A DNA stretch of 21,079 nt from Bacillus sp. ISL-7 (GTDB lineage Bacteria; Bacillota; Bacilli; Bacillales_B; DSM-18226): assembly GCF_018613065.1 (NCBI RefSeq), contig NZ_JAGGQW010000055.1, positions 1 to 21,079 of the forward strand, written 5' to 3'. The notes below the pieces were generated by a model, which searched no databases, had not been told where the DNA came from, and saw nothing but the letters and a program-made list of their open reading frames with translations. Both the position numbers and the translations under genes were made by a program. Numbering within the stretch: the stretch's first letter is position 1; every line of letters begins with the position of its first letter. Below are positions 14,205-21,079 of the stretch, in pieces.

Positions 14205-17200
14205 TAATGTTTTTGATTCCTGCTTTTTTATGCAACCACTCGTAAATGATTGGGATGATAATAAAGCTGTTGATTGTCGATGTTACCATACCGCCAATTA
14301 CCACAATGCCGAGTGTTTGAGAAATCACGGTATCTGCATTATGAGAAAAGGCAAGTGGTAACAAAGTAAGAACTGTTGCGGCTGCTGTCATTAAAATCGG
14401 TCGAATCCTAGAAAGACTTCCACTTAAAACAGCCTCTTTAACCGGCATGCCCTCTTTTCTATTTTTTTCAATTTTATCAATTAACACAATACCATTTGTT
14501 ACTACAATACCAGTAAGCATCAGAATACCAATTAATGCTGCTAAATTCCATTCTCCGTTGAATAGAATTAATGCTATTACGACACCACTTAAAGCAAGTG
14601 GGATGCTTAAAAGTACTGATAATGGTGCTCTCCATCCTTTGAAGATAGAAGAGGTAATAAGTAATACTAAAAGTATAGAAAATGCAACGGCAACAGACAT
14701 ATCGAAAATCATTTGTTTTACTTGTTCAGTGATTCCTCCCAATGAATACGTTACATCTTTAGGAAGTTTCATGCTGCTTAGAGCCTTGTCTGCTTGGCTT
14801 GACACTTTACTAATATCATTTGATGTAATCTGTGCTGTCACAAGGGAGAATGGTTGACCATCTCTTTCGCTAATAGTAGAAGGAGAGGTATCTTTTGAAA
14901 CTTTACCTAACTGATCAAAACGAACCATTTCGCCATTTGTTCCTTTAAAAGTTTCAGAAGCAAGAGATGCTAAAACATCATCCGCAGAAGCATTTAACGT
15001 TATAGTTGAATTTGTTCCTGTTGCAATCTGATCTAAATATTGATCCACAGGAAGTGCTTTATGGTCAACCGTAATCGTTGCATCTTTAGATGAAGACATA
15101 TAACGATTAATGACCGTTAGAATGTCAGTAATTTTTACACCTTTATCTTGAATTGCTTTTTGGTCAAATGTAACTTTGTATTTTGGTGAACCATTTGTTA
15201 AATCCACTTTTCCATCTACACTTAGGTTCACAATTTTTGATAAGTTCGTTCTTGCTGCTTGAGCTACTTGATCCAATGTTGCTTGGTCTGAACCTGTAAA
15301 CAAGATACGCATTTGTGAATCATCACCAGAAATGTTCTGGCTTGTTACGGTATAAATAACATTTTTAGATATCGTTGGAAGCTGAGTTTGTAATTGTTTA
15401 ATCACAGAATCCGCATCCTTGTCGTTTTTCAACACAACAGATAAATTTGCGACATTTGGATAGGTGATAAAACCTCCACCTTGGTCAAACACGTCATCAC
15501 TTTGTGGTGTCATCGTCGAACCAAAATTTGCTGAATAAGCATCGACTTTTGGATTTTCCTTTAATGCTTTTTCGATTTTTTGTACTTCAGAATCTACTTG
15601 AATTAACGTGCTTCCTTTAGGTAATTCAGCCTTGATGGCAATTTGTCCAATTTTTCCACTAGGCAATAAACTTACTGGAAGAAATGCAGAATAGATGCCT
15701 GCACCTAAAAAGACTAAGATCGAAACAATAATCATCGCTCTTTTATGTTTAAAAGCAGATTGTAATAGTGGTTTCATTGTCGAATCTAGTTTGACCGTTT
15801 GTTTTGTAGAATTTCCTCCTTTCCATCCCATAAAAGCAAGAGCAGGGATGACAAGCATTGCTACAAAGAAAGATATGACGAGTGCAATCACAACGGACCA
15901 AGCAAATCCGCTATACGATGCACTGATTACTCCCCCAACAAAGGCGATCGGAATATAAACAGCAATGGTCGTTAACGTAGAACCCAATATCGCAGGAATC
16001 ATTTCAACCACTGATGATGCAAGAATGGAAAGTAAGGATTTATCTTTCGATTCTTCCCGTTTTCGATACATGTTGTCTAAAATAACTATCGAATCATCTA
16101 CAATACGACCCATAGCTACAATCAAACCTGAAACCGTTAAAATGTTTAATGTGATACCCATTGACTTTAAGAAAGCAGTTGTGGCTAACAATGAAATTGG
16201 CAGCGAAATCGCAATTAATAATGTGGATCTTACATTTCGGAAAAAGAAGAACACACAAATCATTGAGAATAAGCAGCCAAGTAGGCCTTCTCTAACTAAT
16301 CCGAAAAGAGAGCTGTTTAATTCTTTTTCCCGGTCAAGTAAAACTTGGAAAGAAACATCTTTTGGATTTACCGTATCTAAGTGAAGATGTGAAACACGGT
16401 CCTTTACTTGATCTGCAACATCTGTGATATTTGCTGATGGTGTTTTGATTACATTTAAAGTAACACTTGGCGTTCCATTTGTTCTGGAGACGGTTTTAAC
16501 GTCATTTAAAGAATGCGTTATGGTACCAAATGATGAAACAGGAACTATTTTCCCTTCCTTATTCTTAATCGTTGCGTTTTCCATTTGCTGCTCAGTTAAT
16601 GGTAACCCATCAAAAGATACTGGGATTGATAATTGGTTGTTTACAATATTCCCCTGTGGCATGGATGGAACAGCCAAAGCAAACGATTTATTCACATCAT
16701 CCAATGTTAATCCGTTTTTCACTAGGTCTTTCATGCGGACAGTTAATACATATCCATCTTTTGCTCCCCCAATTGCGGATACATCCGCTACACCAGGGAC
16801 AGATTTTAATTGTTTAACAATTTCCTGTGTTGCAGTGGAACGTAGTGTTTGTTCATCCAATGTTGAGCTAGTTAAACTGTATGTCAAAATTGGGAATGAA
16901 CTAGTTGTTAATCTTGTTATCGAAGGAGTGCTCGTAATAGTTGACGGAAGATCTGCATTTGCCAAGGCTTTGTTTACTTGATCTTCTGCTTGCTTCATGT
17001 CTGTATTCATTGGAAAATACAAACTCATAAATAATCCACCGTCATAAGAAGTGGTTTCAACATTGGATAAACCATCCACTGTTTTGACGGCACTTGATAA
17101 ATTATCTGTCACTTGCTGTTTTACCTGAGCTGCTTGATATCCTGGTACCCTCATACTAACTGAAAGGGTCGTATTGTTAATCCCAGGCAAATAATCTCTT

Positions 17201-17301
17201 TGCATCTGGTAAGCAGATATACCGCCCCAACCCAAAATGATGACAACACACACAATCATAAGAATGCCTCTTTGCATGGTTGTCTCTACGAATTTTTTCA
17301 T
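14176..17301 (-). CDS. RND-family efflux transporter (SwrC/YerP-like)
   Basis: 1041-aa full-length resistance-nodulation-division pump driven by protons. It begins MKKFVETTMQRGILMIVCVV with the first transmembrane helix. It then shows the usual two halves: a large extracytoplasmic loop at about 30-335 and helices 2-6, then a second loop and helices 8-12. The proton-relay aspartates are present in helix 4 as GRIVDDSIVILDN (D402, D403). GGAGGT precedes the ATG at a good distance. The closest type is the B. subtilis SwrC (YerP) group, linked to surfactin and antibiotic export. No membrane-fusion protein gene lies beside it, as is common in Bacilli. It diverges from pssA, sharing a 278-bp promoter region with an 11-bp-phased repeat. 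The substrate is unknown; amphiphile or lipid export is inference from the neighbour. Confidence 0.92.
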   Translation of the reverse strand: MKKFVETTMQRGILMIVCVVIILGWGGISAYQMQRDYLPGINNTTLSVSMRVPGYQAAQVKQQVTDNLSSAVKTVDGLSNVETTSYDGGLFMSLYFPMNTDMKQAEDQVNKALANADLPSTITSTPSITRLTTSSFPILTYSLTSSTLDEQTLRSTATQEIVKQLKSVPGVADVSAIGGAKDGYVLTVRMKDLVKNGLTLDDVNKSFALAVPSMPQGNIVNNQLSIPVSFDGLPLTEQQMENATIKNKEGKIVPVSSFGTITHSLNDVKTVSRTNGTPSVTLNVIKTPSANITDVADQVKDRVSHLHLDTVNPKDVSFQVLLDREKELNSSLFGLVREGLLGCLFSMICVFFFFRNVRSTLLIAISLPISLLATTAFLKSMGITLNILTVSGLIVAMGRIVDDSIVILDNMYRKREESKDKSLLSILASSVVEMIPAILGSTLTTIAVYIPIAFVGGVISASYSGFAWSVVIALVISFFVAMLVIPALAFMGWKGGNSTKQTVKLDSTMKPLLQSAFKHKRAMIIVSILVFLGAGIYSAFLPVSLLPSGKIGQIAIKAELPKGSTLIQVDSEVQKIEKALKENPKVDAYSANFGSTMTPQSDDVFDQGGGFITYPNVANLSVVLKNDKDADSVIKQLQTQLPTISKNVIYTVTSQNISGDDSQMRILFTGSDQATLDQVAQAARTNLSKIVNLSVDGKVDLTNGSPKYKVTFDQKAIQDKGVKITDILTVINRYMSSSKDATITVDHKALPVDQYLDQIATGTNSTITLNASADDVLASLASETFKGTNGEMVRFDQLGKVSKDTSPSTISERDGQPFSLVTAQITSNDISKVSSQADKALSSMKLPKDVTYSLGGITEQVKQMIFDMSVAVAFSILLVLLITSSIFKGWRAPLSVLLSIPLALSGVVIALILFNGEWNLAALIGILMLTGIVVTNGIVLIDKIEKNRKEGMPVKEAVLSGSLSRIRPILMTAAATVLTLLPLAFSHNADTVISQTLGIVVIGGMVTSTINSFIIIPIIYEWLHKKAGIKNINATKEKSIS

Positions 17302-17431
17302 TGCTTTACCTCCCCCATCTTTTATATAAAATTAACCCCAATAACTTTATCGTTTTCTGTCGTGAATTCAAGAATGGTATTGCAATCTAATTGGGCAATT
17401 TAAAGTTTACAAAACAAACTTGTACGCTCCC

Positions 17432-17459
17432 TTAATAAAAGATTAATTTTTCATTAAAA
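17432..17459 (+). promoter_or_regulatory. Three 11-bp-phased TTAAnn hexamers upstream of pssA (response-regulator site, copy A)
   Basis: TTAATA (17432), TTAATT (17443) and TTAAAA (17454) start exactly 11 bp apart. This is the geometry of OmpR-family sites, and the hexamers are close to the B. subtilis PhoP box TT(A/T)A(C/T)A. The same element with the same phasing occurs upstream of dedA at 18156-18183. The flank also matches: ATGGAAAATGAAA occurs at 17459-17471 and 18183-18195. It lies in the divergent gap, so it could also act on the RND gene. PhoP identity is inference. Confidence 0.55.
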
Positions 17460-17579
17460 TGGAAAATGAAAATTTGTTCTTCACTTTGTTTTTATTTGCT
17501 TGTTTTTTTCGAATAACAGAAGGATATATAGAAAATGCTACTTAAATGGGGAAGATTTGTCTTTGTTAGGGGGGCTACC

Positions 17580-18071
17580 TTGTTAAATCATATGGTAAAG
17601 GCTATACCGAATTTATTTACGATGGGAAATTTATTGTGCGGTGTTCTTTCAATTACCTCTAATATGAGTGGCTTTTTGGAACTAGCCTCCATTTTTATTT
17701 TCTTATCGGCTGTTTTAGATCTTCTTGACGGAAGAATAGCGAGAAAATTAAAAGTGAATAGTGAATTTGGCGTAGAATTAGATTCTTTAGCTGATATTGT
17801 TAGCTTCGGAGTTGCTCCTGCACTTCTGTTTCATTCGATAGCAGCGCCATCCATTTTAACTTCATTGGCATTTATCCTTTTCCCAACGATGGGGGCATTA
17901 AGATTAGCTAAATTTAGTGTTAAACCAACCATTGGGTATTTTAAAGGATTACCTATTCCAGCTGCGGGATTGCCATTGGCTGGAATGGGATTATTTTTAT
18001 ATAGCAATGCATGGATCACTTTAATCCTTGCTCTCTTAATGGTGAGTCCAATTAGGGTTAAAAAACTTTAA
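17580..18071 (+). CDS. pssA: CDP-alcohol phosphatidyltransferase, PssA-type
   Basis: Integral membrane enzyme that moves a phosphatidyl group from CDP-diacylglycerol to an alcohol, here most likely serine (phosphatidylserine synthase). The motif DGx2ARx8Gx3Dx3D is complete: D50, G51, A54, R55, G64, D68, D72, with D47 ahead of it. The TTG at 17580 was chosen because TAGGGGGG ends 5 nt upstream. An ATG at 17592 and an upstream ATG at 17535 are in frame; the extra N-terminus of the latter is not family-like. The 163-aa product is a little shorter at the C-terminus than the 177-aa B. subtilis PssA. In B. subtilis pssA is followed by the DedA gene ybfM; the same order here supports the name, although psd is absent. 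Confidence 0.82.
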   Translation: MLNHMVKAIPNLFTMGNLLCGVLSITSNMSGFLELASIFIFLSAVLDLLDGRIARKLKVNSEFGVELDSLADIVSFGVAPALLFHSIAAPSILTSLAFILFPTMGALRLAKFSVKPTIGYFKGLPIPAAGLPLAGMGLFLYSNAWITLILALLMVSPIRVKKL

Positions 18072-18087
18072 TTTTATTATCCGATGT

Positions 18088-18134
18088 AAAAAAGCTAGTA
18101 ACCTTTTCATAAAGGCAATAGCTTTTTTATTTTA
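18088..18134 (+). terminator. Terminator between pssA and dedA
   Basis: AAAAAAGCTA (18088-18097) pairs with TAGCTTTTTT (18119-18128), with an inner CCTTT/AAAGG stem and a trailing T-rich tract. It shows that dedA needs its own promoter. Confidence 0.85.
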
Positions 18135-18155
18135 TCCATTATCCTTTTTGTTCTC

Positions 18156-18183
18156 TTAATACAAGATTAATAATTCATTAAGA
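18156..18183 (+). promoter_or_regulatory. Three 11-bp-phased TTAAnn hexamers upstream of dedA (copy B)
   Basis: TTAATA (18156), TTAATA (18167) and TTAAGA (18178), exactly 11 bp apart, duplicate the element before pssA. A TACATT -10-like hexamer at 18209-18214 has no -35 at the right distance, as expected for an activator-dependent promoter whose sites end just upstream. Confidence 0.55.
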
Positions 18184-18279
18184 TGGAAAATGAAATCATT
18201 TATCGTGCTACATTGTATTTAGAACTAGAGTTGATGGATTATTTATTTTAGTGTTTTTATAAATAACGGAGGCATTTAT

Positions 18280-19572
18280 ATGTCATACTTAATCACTTTA
18301 TTTGAACAGCACAGTTATCTGATTCTATTTTTAGGAATCTTTTTAGAACTTATGGCCCTGCCTATTTCAGGCGAATTTCTAATGAGCTACGCCGGGTATT
18401 TTGTATTTCAGGGAAAAATGAATTACCTTTTGGCTCTCTTGACAGTCTTTGTTTCAGGCGGTGCAGGAATTACTGTAACCTATTGGATTGGAAAGGCAGG
18501 GGGATATAAACTTATCGAAAAATACGGAAAATTTATCCATCTAGGACCTGAAAGATATAAAAAAACATCCGTTTGGTTTGAACGTTCAGGTAGTAAATTA
18601 CTGGTCTTTGCCTATTTCATTCCAGGGATTAGGCATTTCACTGGTTATATTTCGGGGATTTCTAGAATGCCATTTCGAAAATTTATTATTCCTGCATATA
18701 TAGGTTCATTTTTATGGGGATTCTGTTTTATTACATTAGGAAAAGTATTGGGACCTCACTGGGAGGTTTTCCATCATGCAGCAAGTAAATATTTTGTGAT
18801 TTTTATAATTGTTATAGCAGTATTACTAGCAGGGTATTTAATCTATCGGTTTAATAAAAATCAAATTAAGTCATTATTAATTAGTTTGTTAACTTGGTTA
18901 ATTAATCGACTAAAAACCATAAGAAAAACAGAGATCTTTCTTACTTTTCTCACTTTAGTTTTAATTGGTATGGTGACCTTGATGCTAGGAATGGCTCAAG
19001 ACTATTTATTTAATGAGTTTACTCAGTTTAATGAAATAGCTGAATATATGGTTAAGTCAGTTATCTATATGAGTTGGATGAAAGGGTTTCTAGTATTTCA
19101 ATCTCCGTATGCTATTGGTGCAATTATCGGCATAACCATCATCCGTATTTGGAGAAAAGGAAAGAACAGGATCCTAGAGTATCTTCTTCTCATCGTTTCA
19201 ATTTTAGGAGCTAGGCTGTTTCATGAATCCATCATGCAGATTTTTTCCCATCTACAATCAATAGGGTTTGTAGGAAAATTTCATTCCGATAATTTTCCTG
19301 ATATAAGTTCCACTTTAACAATCATTGTTTATGGGACATGCATATTTTTACTTGTTCGCCATCCAAAAACGAATATACCGCCAGTATTAGGCCCTTTATT
19401 TACTTTAGTTTTATTAATGGGGTTAACCATAGCAATTATTGCATCCACTGAAAAACTCCCGAGTGATATTGTTGGGGGTTATGTTTATGGTGGTGTCTGG
19501 ATATTTTTTAACTTCTTGTTTTTTGAAATGATACGACTTGTATTGGGAAAAAATAAAAATGAATACATTTAA
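18280..19572 (+). CDS. DedA-family membrane protein fused to a PAP2-like domain lacking catalytic residues
   Basis: 430 aa from an ATG preceded by GGAGG. Residues 1-190 form a DedA (VTT) domain with the typical FAYFIPGIRHFTGYISG segment at 110-126; such proteins move or scramble lipid carriers and phospholipids. From about 220 to the end lies a second multi-helix domain with the spacing of a PAP2 lipid phosphatase. The PSGH block is FPDISST (339-345), so the catalytic His is Ser. The SRx5Hx3D block is ASTEKLPSDIVGG (388-400), which keeps Asp396 but has Lys392 at the His position and no Arg. The second domain is therefore probably not a phosphatase. DedA lies next to pssA as ybfM does in B. 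subtilis, but ybfM lacks this extension. The domain assignment of the second half is from motif spacing only. Confidence 0.85.
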   Translation: MSYLITLFEQHSYLILFLGIFLELMALPISGEFLMSYAGYFVFQGKMNYLLALLTVFVSGGAGITVTYWIGKAGGYKLIEKYGKFIHLGPERYKKTSVWFERSGSKLLVFAYFIPGIRHFTGYISGISRMPFRKFIIPAYIGSFLWGFCFITLGKVLGPHWEVFHHAASKYFVIFIIVIAVLLAGYLIYRFNKNQIKSLLISLLTWLINRLKTIRKTEIFLTFLTLVLIGMVTLMLGMAQDYLFNEFTQFNEIAEYMVKSVIYMSWMKGFLVFQSPYAIGAIIGITIIRIWRKGKNRILEYLLLIVSILGARLFHESIMQIFSHLQSIGFVGKFHSDNFPDISSTLTIIVYGTCIFLLVRHPKTNIPPVLGPLFTLVLLMGLTIAIIASTEKLPSDIVGGYVYGGVWIFFNFLFFEMIRLVLGKNKNEYI

Positions 19573-19599
19573 AGTCATCATGGTTAAGAGAACATTTCA

Positions 19600-19652
19600 A
19601 ACAGACAAAAACCCCCATATCTACAAAAGAGGTAAGAGGGTTTTTGTCTGTT
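19600..19652. terminator. Bidirectional terminator between dedA and the Spo0E-like gene
   Basis: A perfect 15-bp stem: AACAGACAAAAACCC (19600-19614) with GGGTTTTTGTCTGTT (19638-19652). It separates two convergent genes. Confidence 0.85.
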
Positions 19653-19663
19653 ACATGCCAGTC

Positions 19664-19855
19664 CTAATTCATTAGAGTTACGGTTTTTTCCTCAAAGTAT
19701 TTATTCATAAGTAAATTAAGTCTGATTGAAAGTGTAATATATTCGGAACTGCTTGGACCTATTTGATTATATATTTCGCTTAGTTTCGTTTTAAGAGTAA
19801 CTATTTCCTGTAAAAGTTCCATGTTTTCATTTTGAGCAGATTCGATTGCTTCCAT
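19664..19855 (-). CDS. Spo0E-like sporulation regulator
   Basis: 63 aa (64 from the first of two adjacent ATG codons). The second ATG has GAGG 6 nt upstream and is preferred. The protein is a two-helix hairpin. The second helix, LSIRLNLLMNKYFEE, fits the Spo0E-family pattern LSxxLDxLLNxY, with Asn in place of the usual Asp in SxxLD. Spo0E phosphatases remove the phosphate from Spo0A and delay sporulation; the Asp-to-Asn change at the signature could lower this activity. A convergent terminator closes the gene. Small family members vary widely, so the call is good but not certain. Confidence 0.7.
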   Translation of the reverse strand: MEAIESAQNENMELLQEIVTLKTKLSEIYNQIGPSSSEYITLSIRLNLLMNKYFEEKTVTLMN

Positions 19856-20091
19856 CATACACCTCGTAAAATAATATTTTTTTCCAACAATGGTTTGGAA
19901 GGCATGATGACTTGATTCCTTATTCTTCGTCTTCTAATGATAATACGATTCCAATCCCATTCTGATAGTAACATAGTGGATTTTTCATGTGAACAGGGAA
20001 TGAAATAGTAAAAATATTTGAAAAAAGGTAAATAATATTGGTATATCAAGTGTTCTCCAATAGCAATGTGTAACCGCTTGAAAATAAACAA

Positions 20092-20275
20092 ATACTGAAT
20101 TTAGCTTATTTCGATTCACTGCGAACAAGTTATATTGTAATAACATTAAAATTAAAATAAAAATATTTTAAAAATTGAAAATAACTTAGATGAGGCATCA
20201 AATCTTGTTAAAGCTTTTTATAAAAAAATATCCGGCAAGATGCCGGATCTACAAAAAATATATTAAAAGGGGGTT
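20092..20275. other. AT-rich intergenic stretch with a left-facing terminator
   Basis: Very AT-rich. The clear structure is the hairpin at 20230-20248, listed separately. No coding signal. Confidence 0.5.
20222..20248 (-). terminator. Left-facing terminator
   Basis: ATCCGGC (20230-20236) pairs with GCCGGAT (20242-20248). On the minus strand it is followed by a T7 run (20222-20228). It would end transcription of the interrupted small gene at 20388-20558. Confidence 0.7.
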
Positions 20276-20347
20276 ATGAAAAAGAAAAAGTTAAATGTTG
20301 TCCTCTTCATGTATTTATCTTACTACTTAATCATGAACAAACTATGA
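20276..20347 (+). CDS. Possible 23-aa hydrophobic peptide
   Basis: The ATG at 20276 follows AAAAGGGGG. The peptide starts MKKKKLNVVLFMYLSYY and ends in NKL, a lysine head on a single hydrophobic segment as in small membrane peptides or type I toxins. It lies convergent to the interrupted gene at 20388-20558. Very short, so chance is a real alternative. Confidence 0.3.
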   Translation: MKKKKLNVVLFMYLSYYLIMNKL

Positions 20348-20387
20348 ATAAACCGTTTAGATTTTATTAAAAAAGTTAAATTCAAAC

Positions 20388-20558
20388 CTATTTATGGGAA
20401 TAGGGCTCTGCTACTAGATCGTTAGATCCGTTTGCTAGGATTGTTACAAATGCGCTTAGTATAATAGTTCCTATGGCTATAAAACTATAAGTAAGGTTCT
20501 TTTTGCGCTATTTCTTTTCCAGCATTTCCTCTGTGGTGAGCCAGTAATTTTTTGACAT
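20388..20558 (-). pseudogene. Small single-helix membrane protein interrupted by an in-frame TAG
   Basis: The ATG at 20558 follows AAAGGAGT at good spacing, with a TATAAT at 20630-20635 upstream on the same strand. The frame reads MSKNYWLTTEEMLEKK, then TAG at 20508-20510. It then continues in the same frame as RKKNLTYSFIAIGTIILSAF and on to a TAG at 20388-20390, 56 residues in all if the first TAG is read through. The part after the stop holds one transmembrane helix after a basic patch, so the 16-aa head and the helix look like one protein. A CAG-to-TAG change is the simplest cause. No family was recognised. Confidence 0.5.
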
Positions 20559-20772
20559 CTATTTTACTCCTTTATGCCATTATAAAAATTCACTAAATTC
20601 CTGATGTTTATCTATTTTCCCAAAATGATATTATACTATAATTTTTAAAAGATAGAAAGTGGATTTTAGGTAGTGAATTTATGGATGCTGATAAGTAAAT
20701 TCTTATTCTAGTCTATAAATGTGATCCTTGGATTGGTGTACACGACCTTATGAGAATAAGAAGGGGTTCATT
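20559..20772. other. Intergenic stretch
   Basis: Contains the promoter-like TATAAT (minus, 20630-20635) of the interrupted gene. Otherwise nothing supportable. Confidence 0.4.
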
Positions 20773-20865
20773 TTGTCATATCCAGAGCTCAGCAGCTTCA
20801 TTGACATGCATCCCTTTAGTTTTTTACATAAGAATTGGTGGGTATTTCGCCTAATTTATAGGTAA
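20773..20865 (+). CDS. Possible 30-aa small protein
   Basis: The TTG at 20773 follows AAGGGG at 6 nt. The product begins LSYPELSSFIDMHPFSF (TTG would be read as Met) and ends with an aromatic/basic tail NWWVFRLIYR. It lies 55 bp before the repeat-protein gene on the same strand. The ribosome site is good, but the length allows chance; it could also be the remnant of a longer gene. Confidence 0.3.
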   Translation: MSYPELSSFIDMHPFSFLHKNWWVFRLIYR

Positions 20866-20920
20866 AATAAGCTCCCATATTTTCTTTTAGCATAGTATGC
20901 AATAGAAAGTAGGTGTAAAC

Positions 20921-21079
20921 ATGACATTAGGGTCACAAGGTATGATGTCATTTCCAGGAATGGGAATGGGCGGTTTTCCAGGCATGGGGATGAGCGGTTC
21001 ACCAGGAATGGGAATGGGCGGTCAACCAGGCATGGGGATGGGCGGATTTCCCGGAATGGGAATGAGTGGTTTACCAGGT
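20921..21079 (+). CDS. Met/Gly/Pro-rich octapeptide-repeat protein (5' part, runs off window)
   Basis: The ATG at 20921 follows AGGTG at 7 nt, and the frame is open to the window end (53 codons). After MTLGSQGMMS the sequence is a tandem series of an eight-residue unit, (F/S/Q/L)PGMGM(G/S)G, five full copies and the start of a sixth. There is no signal peptide in the visible part. Composition is almost only Gly, Met and Pro with a variable first residue, like structural or surface proteins. Similar Gly/Met-rich proteins occur among spore-coat and matrix proteins of Bacilli, but no specific family was recognised. It is not a collagen-type Gly-X-Y repeat, since Gly spacing is irregular. Confidence 0.75.
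   Translation, partial: MTLGSQGMMSFPGMGMGGFPGMGMSGSPGMGMGGQPGMGMGGFPGMGMSGLPG
20951..21079 (+). repeat. 24-bp tandem repeat with 48-bp higher-order period
   Basis: Units start at 20951, 20975, 20999, 21023, 21047 and 21071 (partial). Units 1, 3 and 5 carry GGAATGGGAATG; units 2 and 4 carry GGCATGGGGATG, with synonymous differences. The alternation shows growth by 48-bp duplication. Confidence 0.9.

Noticed and set aside
16424..16981. 185-codon plus-strand frame inside the RND gene
   Set aside because: Antisense to a continuous RND coding sequence; no ribosome site or domain.
19855..20091. 78-codon minus-strand frame ending at the Spo0E-like start
   Set aside because: Composition (Ile, Tyr, Phe, Arg) follows the AT-rich background and no family or ribosome site is evident; the ATGATG overlap with the next gene is not enough.
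20951..21079. CRISPR-like or collagen-like repeat
   Set aside because: The units are contiguous, coding and without spacers, and glycine does not fall every third residue.

Overview
The window looks like chromosomal DNA of a low-GC, spore-forming Bacillaceae (Bacillus sensu lato). The reasons are strong GGAGG-type ribosome binding sites, frequent TTG/GTG starts, many U-tailed intrinsic terminators, CcpA-type cre boxes, a candidate sigma-B promoter, a LysM/GH18 SleL-like spore-cortex enzyme and a Spo0E-like regulator. No rRNA, tRNA, CRISPR array or complete insertion sequence was seen. The region is ordinary core/accessory chromosome with several decayed genes.

Layout. 1-1240: tail of a ROK-family protein, then a decayed stretch holding a frameshifted NUDIX gene. 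Two near-identical palindromic sites in inverted orientation sit at 526-546 and 700-720. 1238-2644 (-): three LysM domains plus a GH18 domain. 3058-8967 (+): an amino-acid catabolic block with kbl, an SDR-type threonine dehydrogenase, an APC permease, sdaAB and sdaAA. 9087-11065: a sensor-kinase relic, then (-) a UbiB/ABC1 kinase-like membrane protein and a small two-helix membrane protein. 11457-13935 (+): a secreted SGNH esterase, a DJ-1/PfpI protein and an EcsC-family protein, as separate units each closed by a clear terminator. 14058-17301 (-): a SwrC-like RND efflux pump with a possible 48-aa ORF overlapping its 3' end. 17580-19572 (+): a PssA-type CDP-alcohol phosphatidyltransferase and a DedA protein fused to a PAP2-like domain that lacks its catalytic residues. 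19664-21079: a Spo0E-like gene, a low-coding stretch with several very small ORFs, and the start of a protein built from Met/Gly/Pro octapeptides that runs off the end.

How genes work together. The 3.3-9.0 kb block reads as one physiological module. The permease would import threonine and/or serine. TDH plus KBL would turn threonine into glycine and acetyl-CoA. Glycine can become serine through GlyA (not in the window), and SdaAA/SdaAB deaminates serine to pyruvate. Two cre-like boxes suggest control by carbon catabolite repression. pssA and dedA each carry the same upstream element: three TTAAnn hexamers spaced exactly 11 bp apart, the layout of OmpR/PhoP-family response-regulator sites. A terminator separates the two genes, so the duplicated element probably keeps separate units under one regulator.

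Most worth a second look: the duplicated 11-bp-phased operator, the DedA/dead-PAP2 fusion, the Met/Gly/Pro octapeptide gene with its 48-bp higher-order repeat, the hairpin masking the ribosome binding site of the SGNH gene, and the amber-interrupted small membrane gene.
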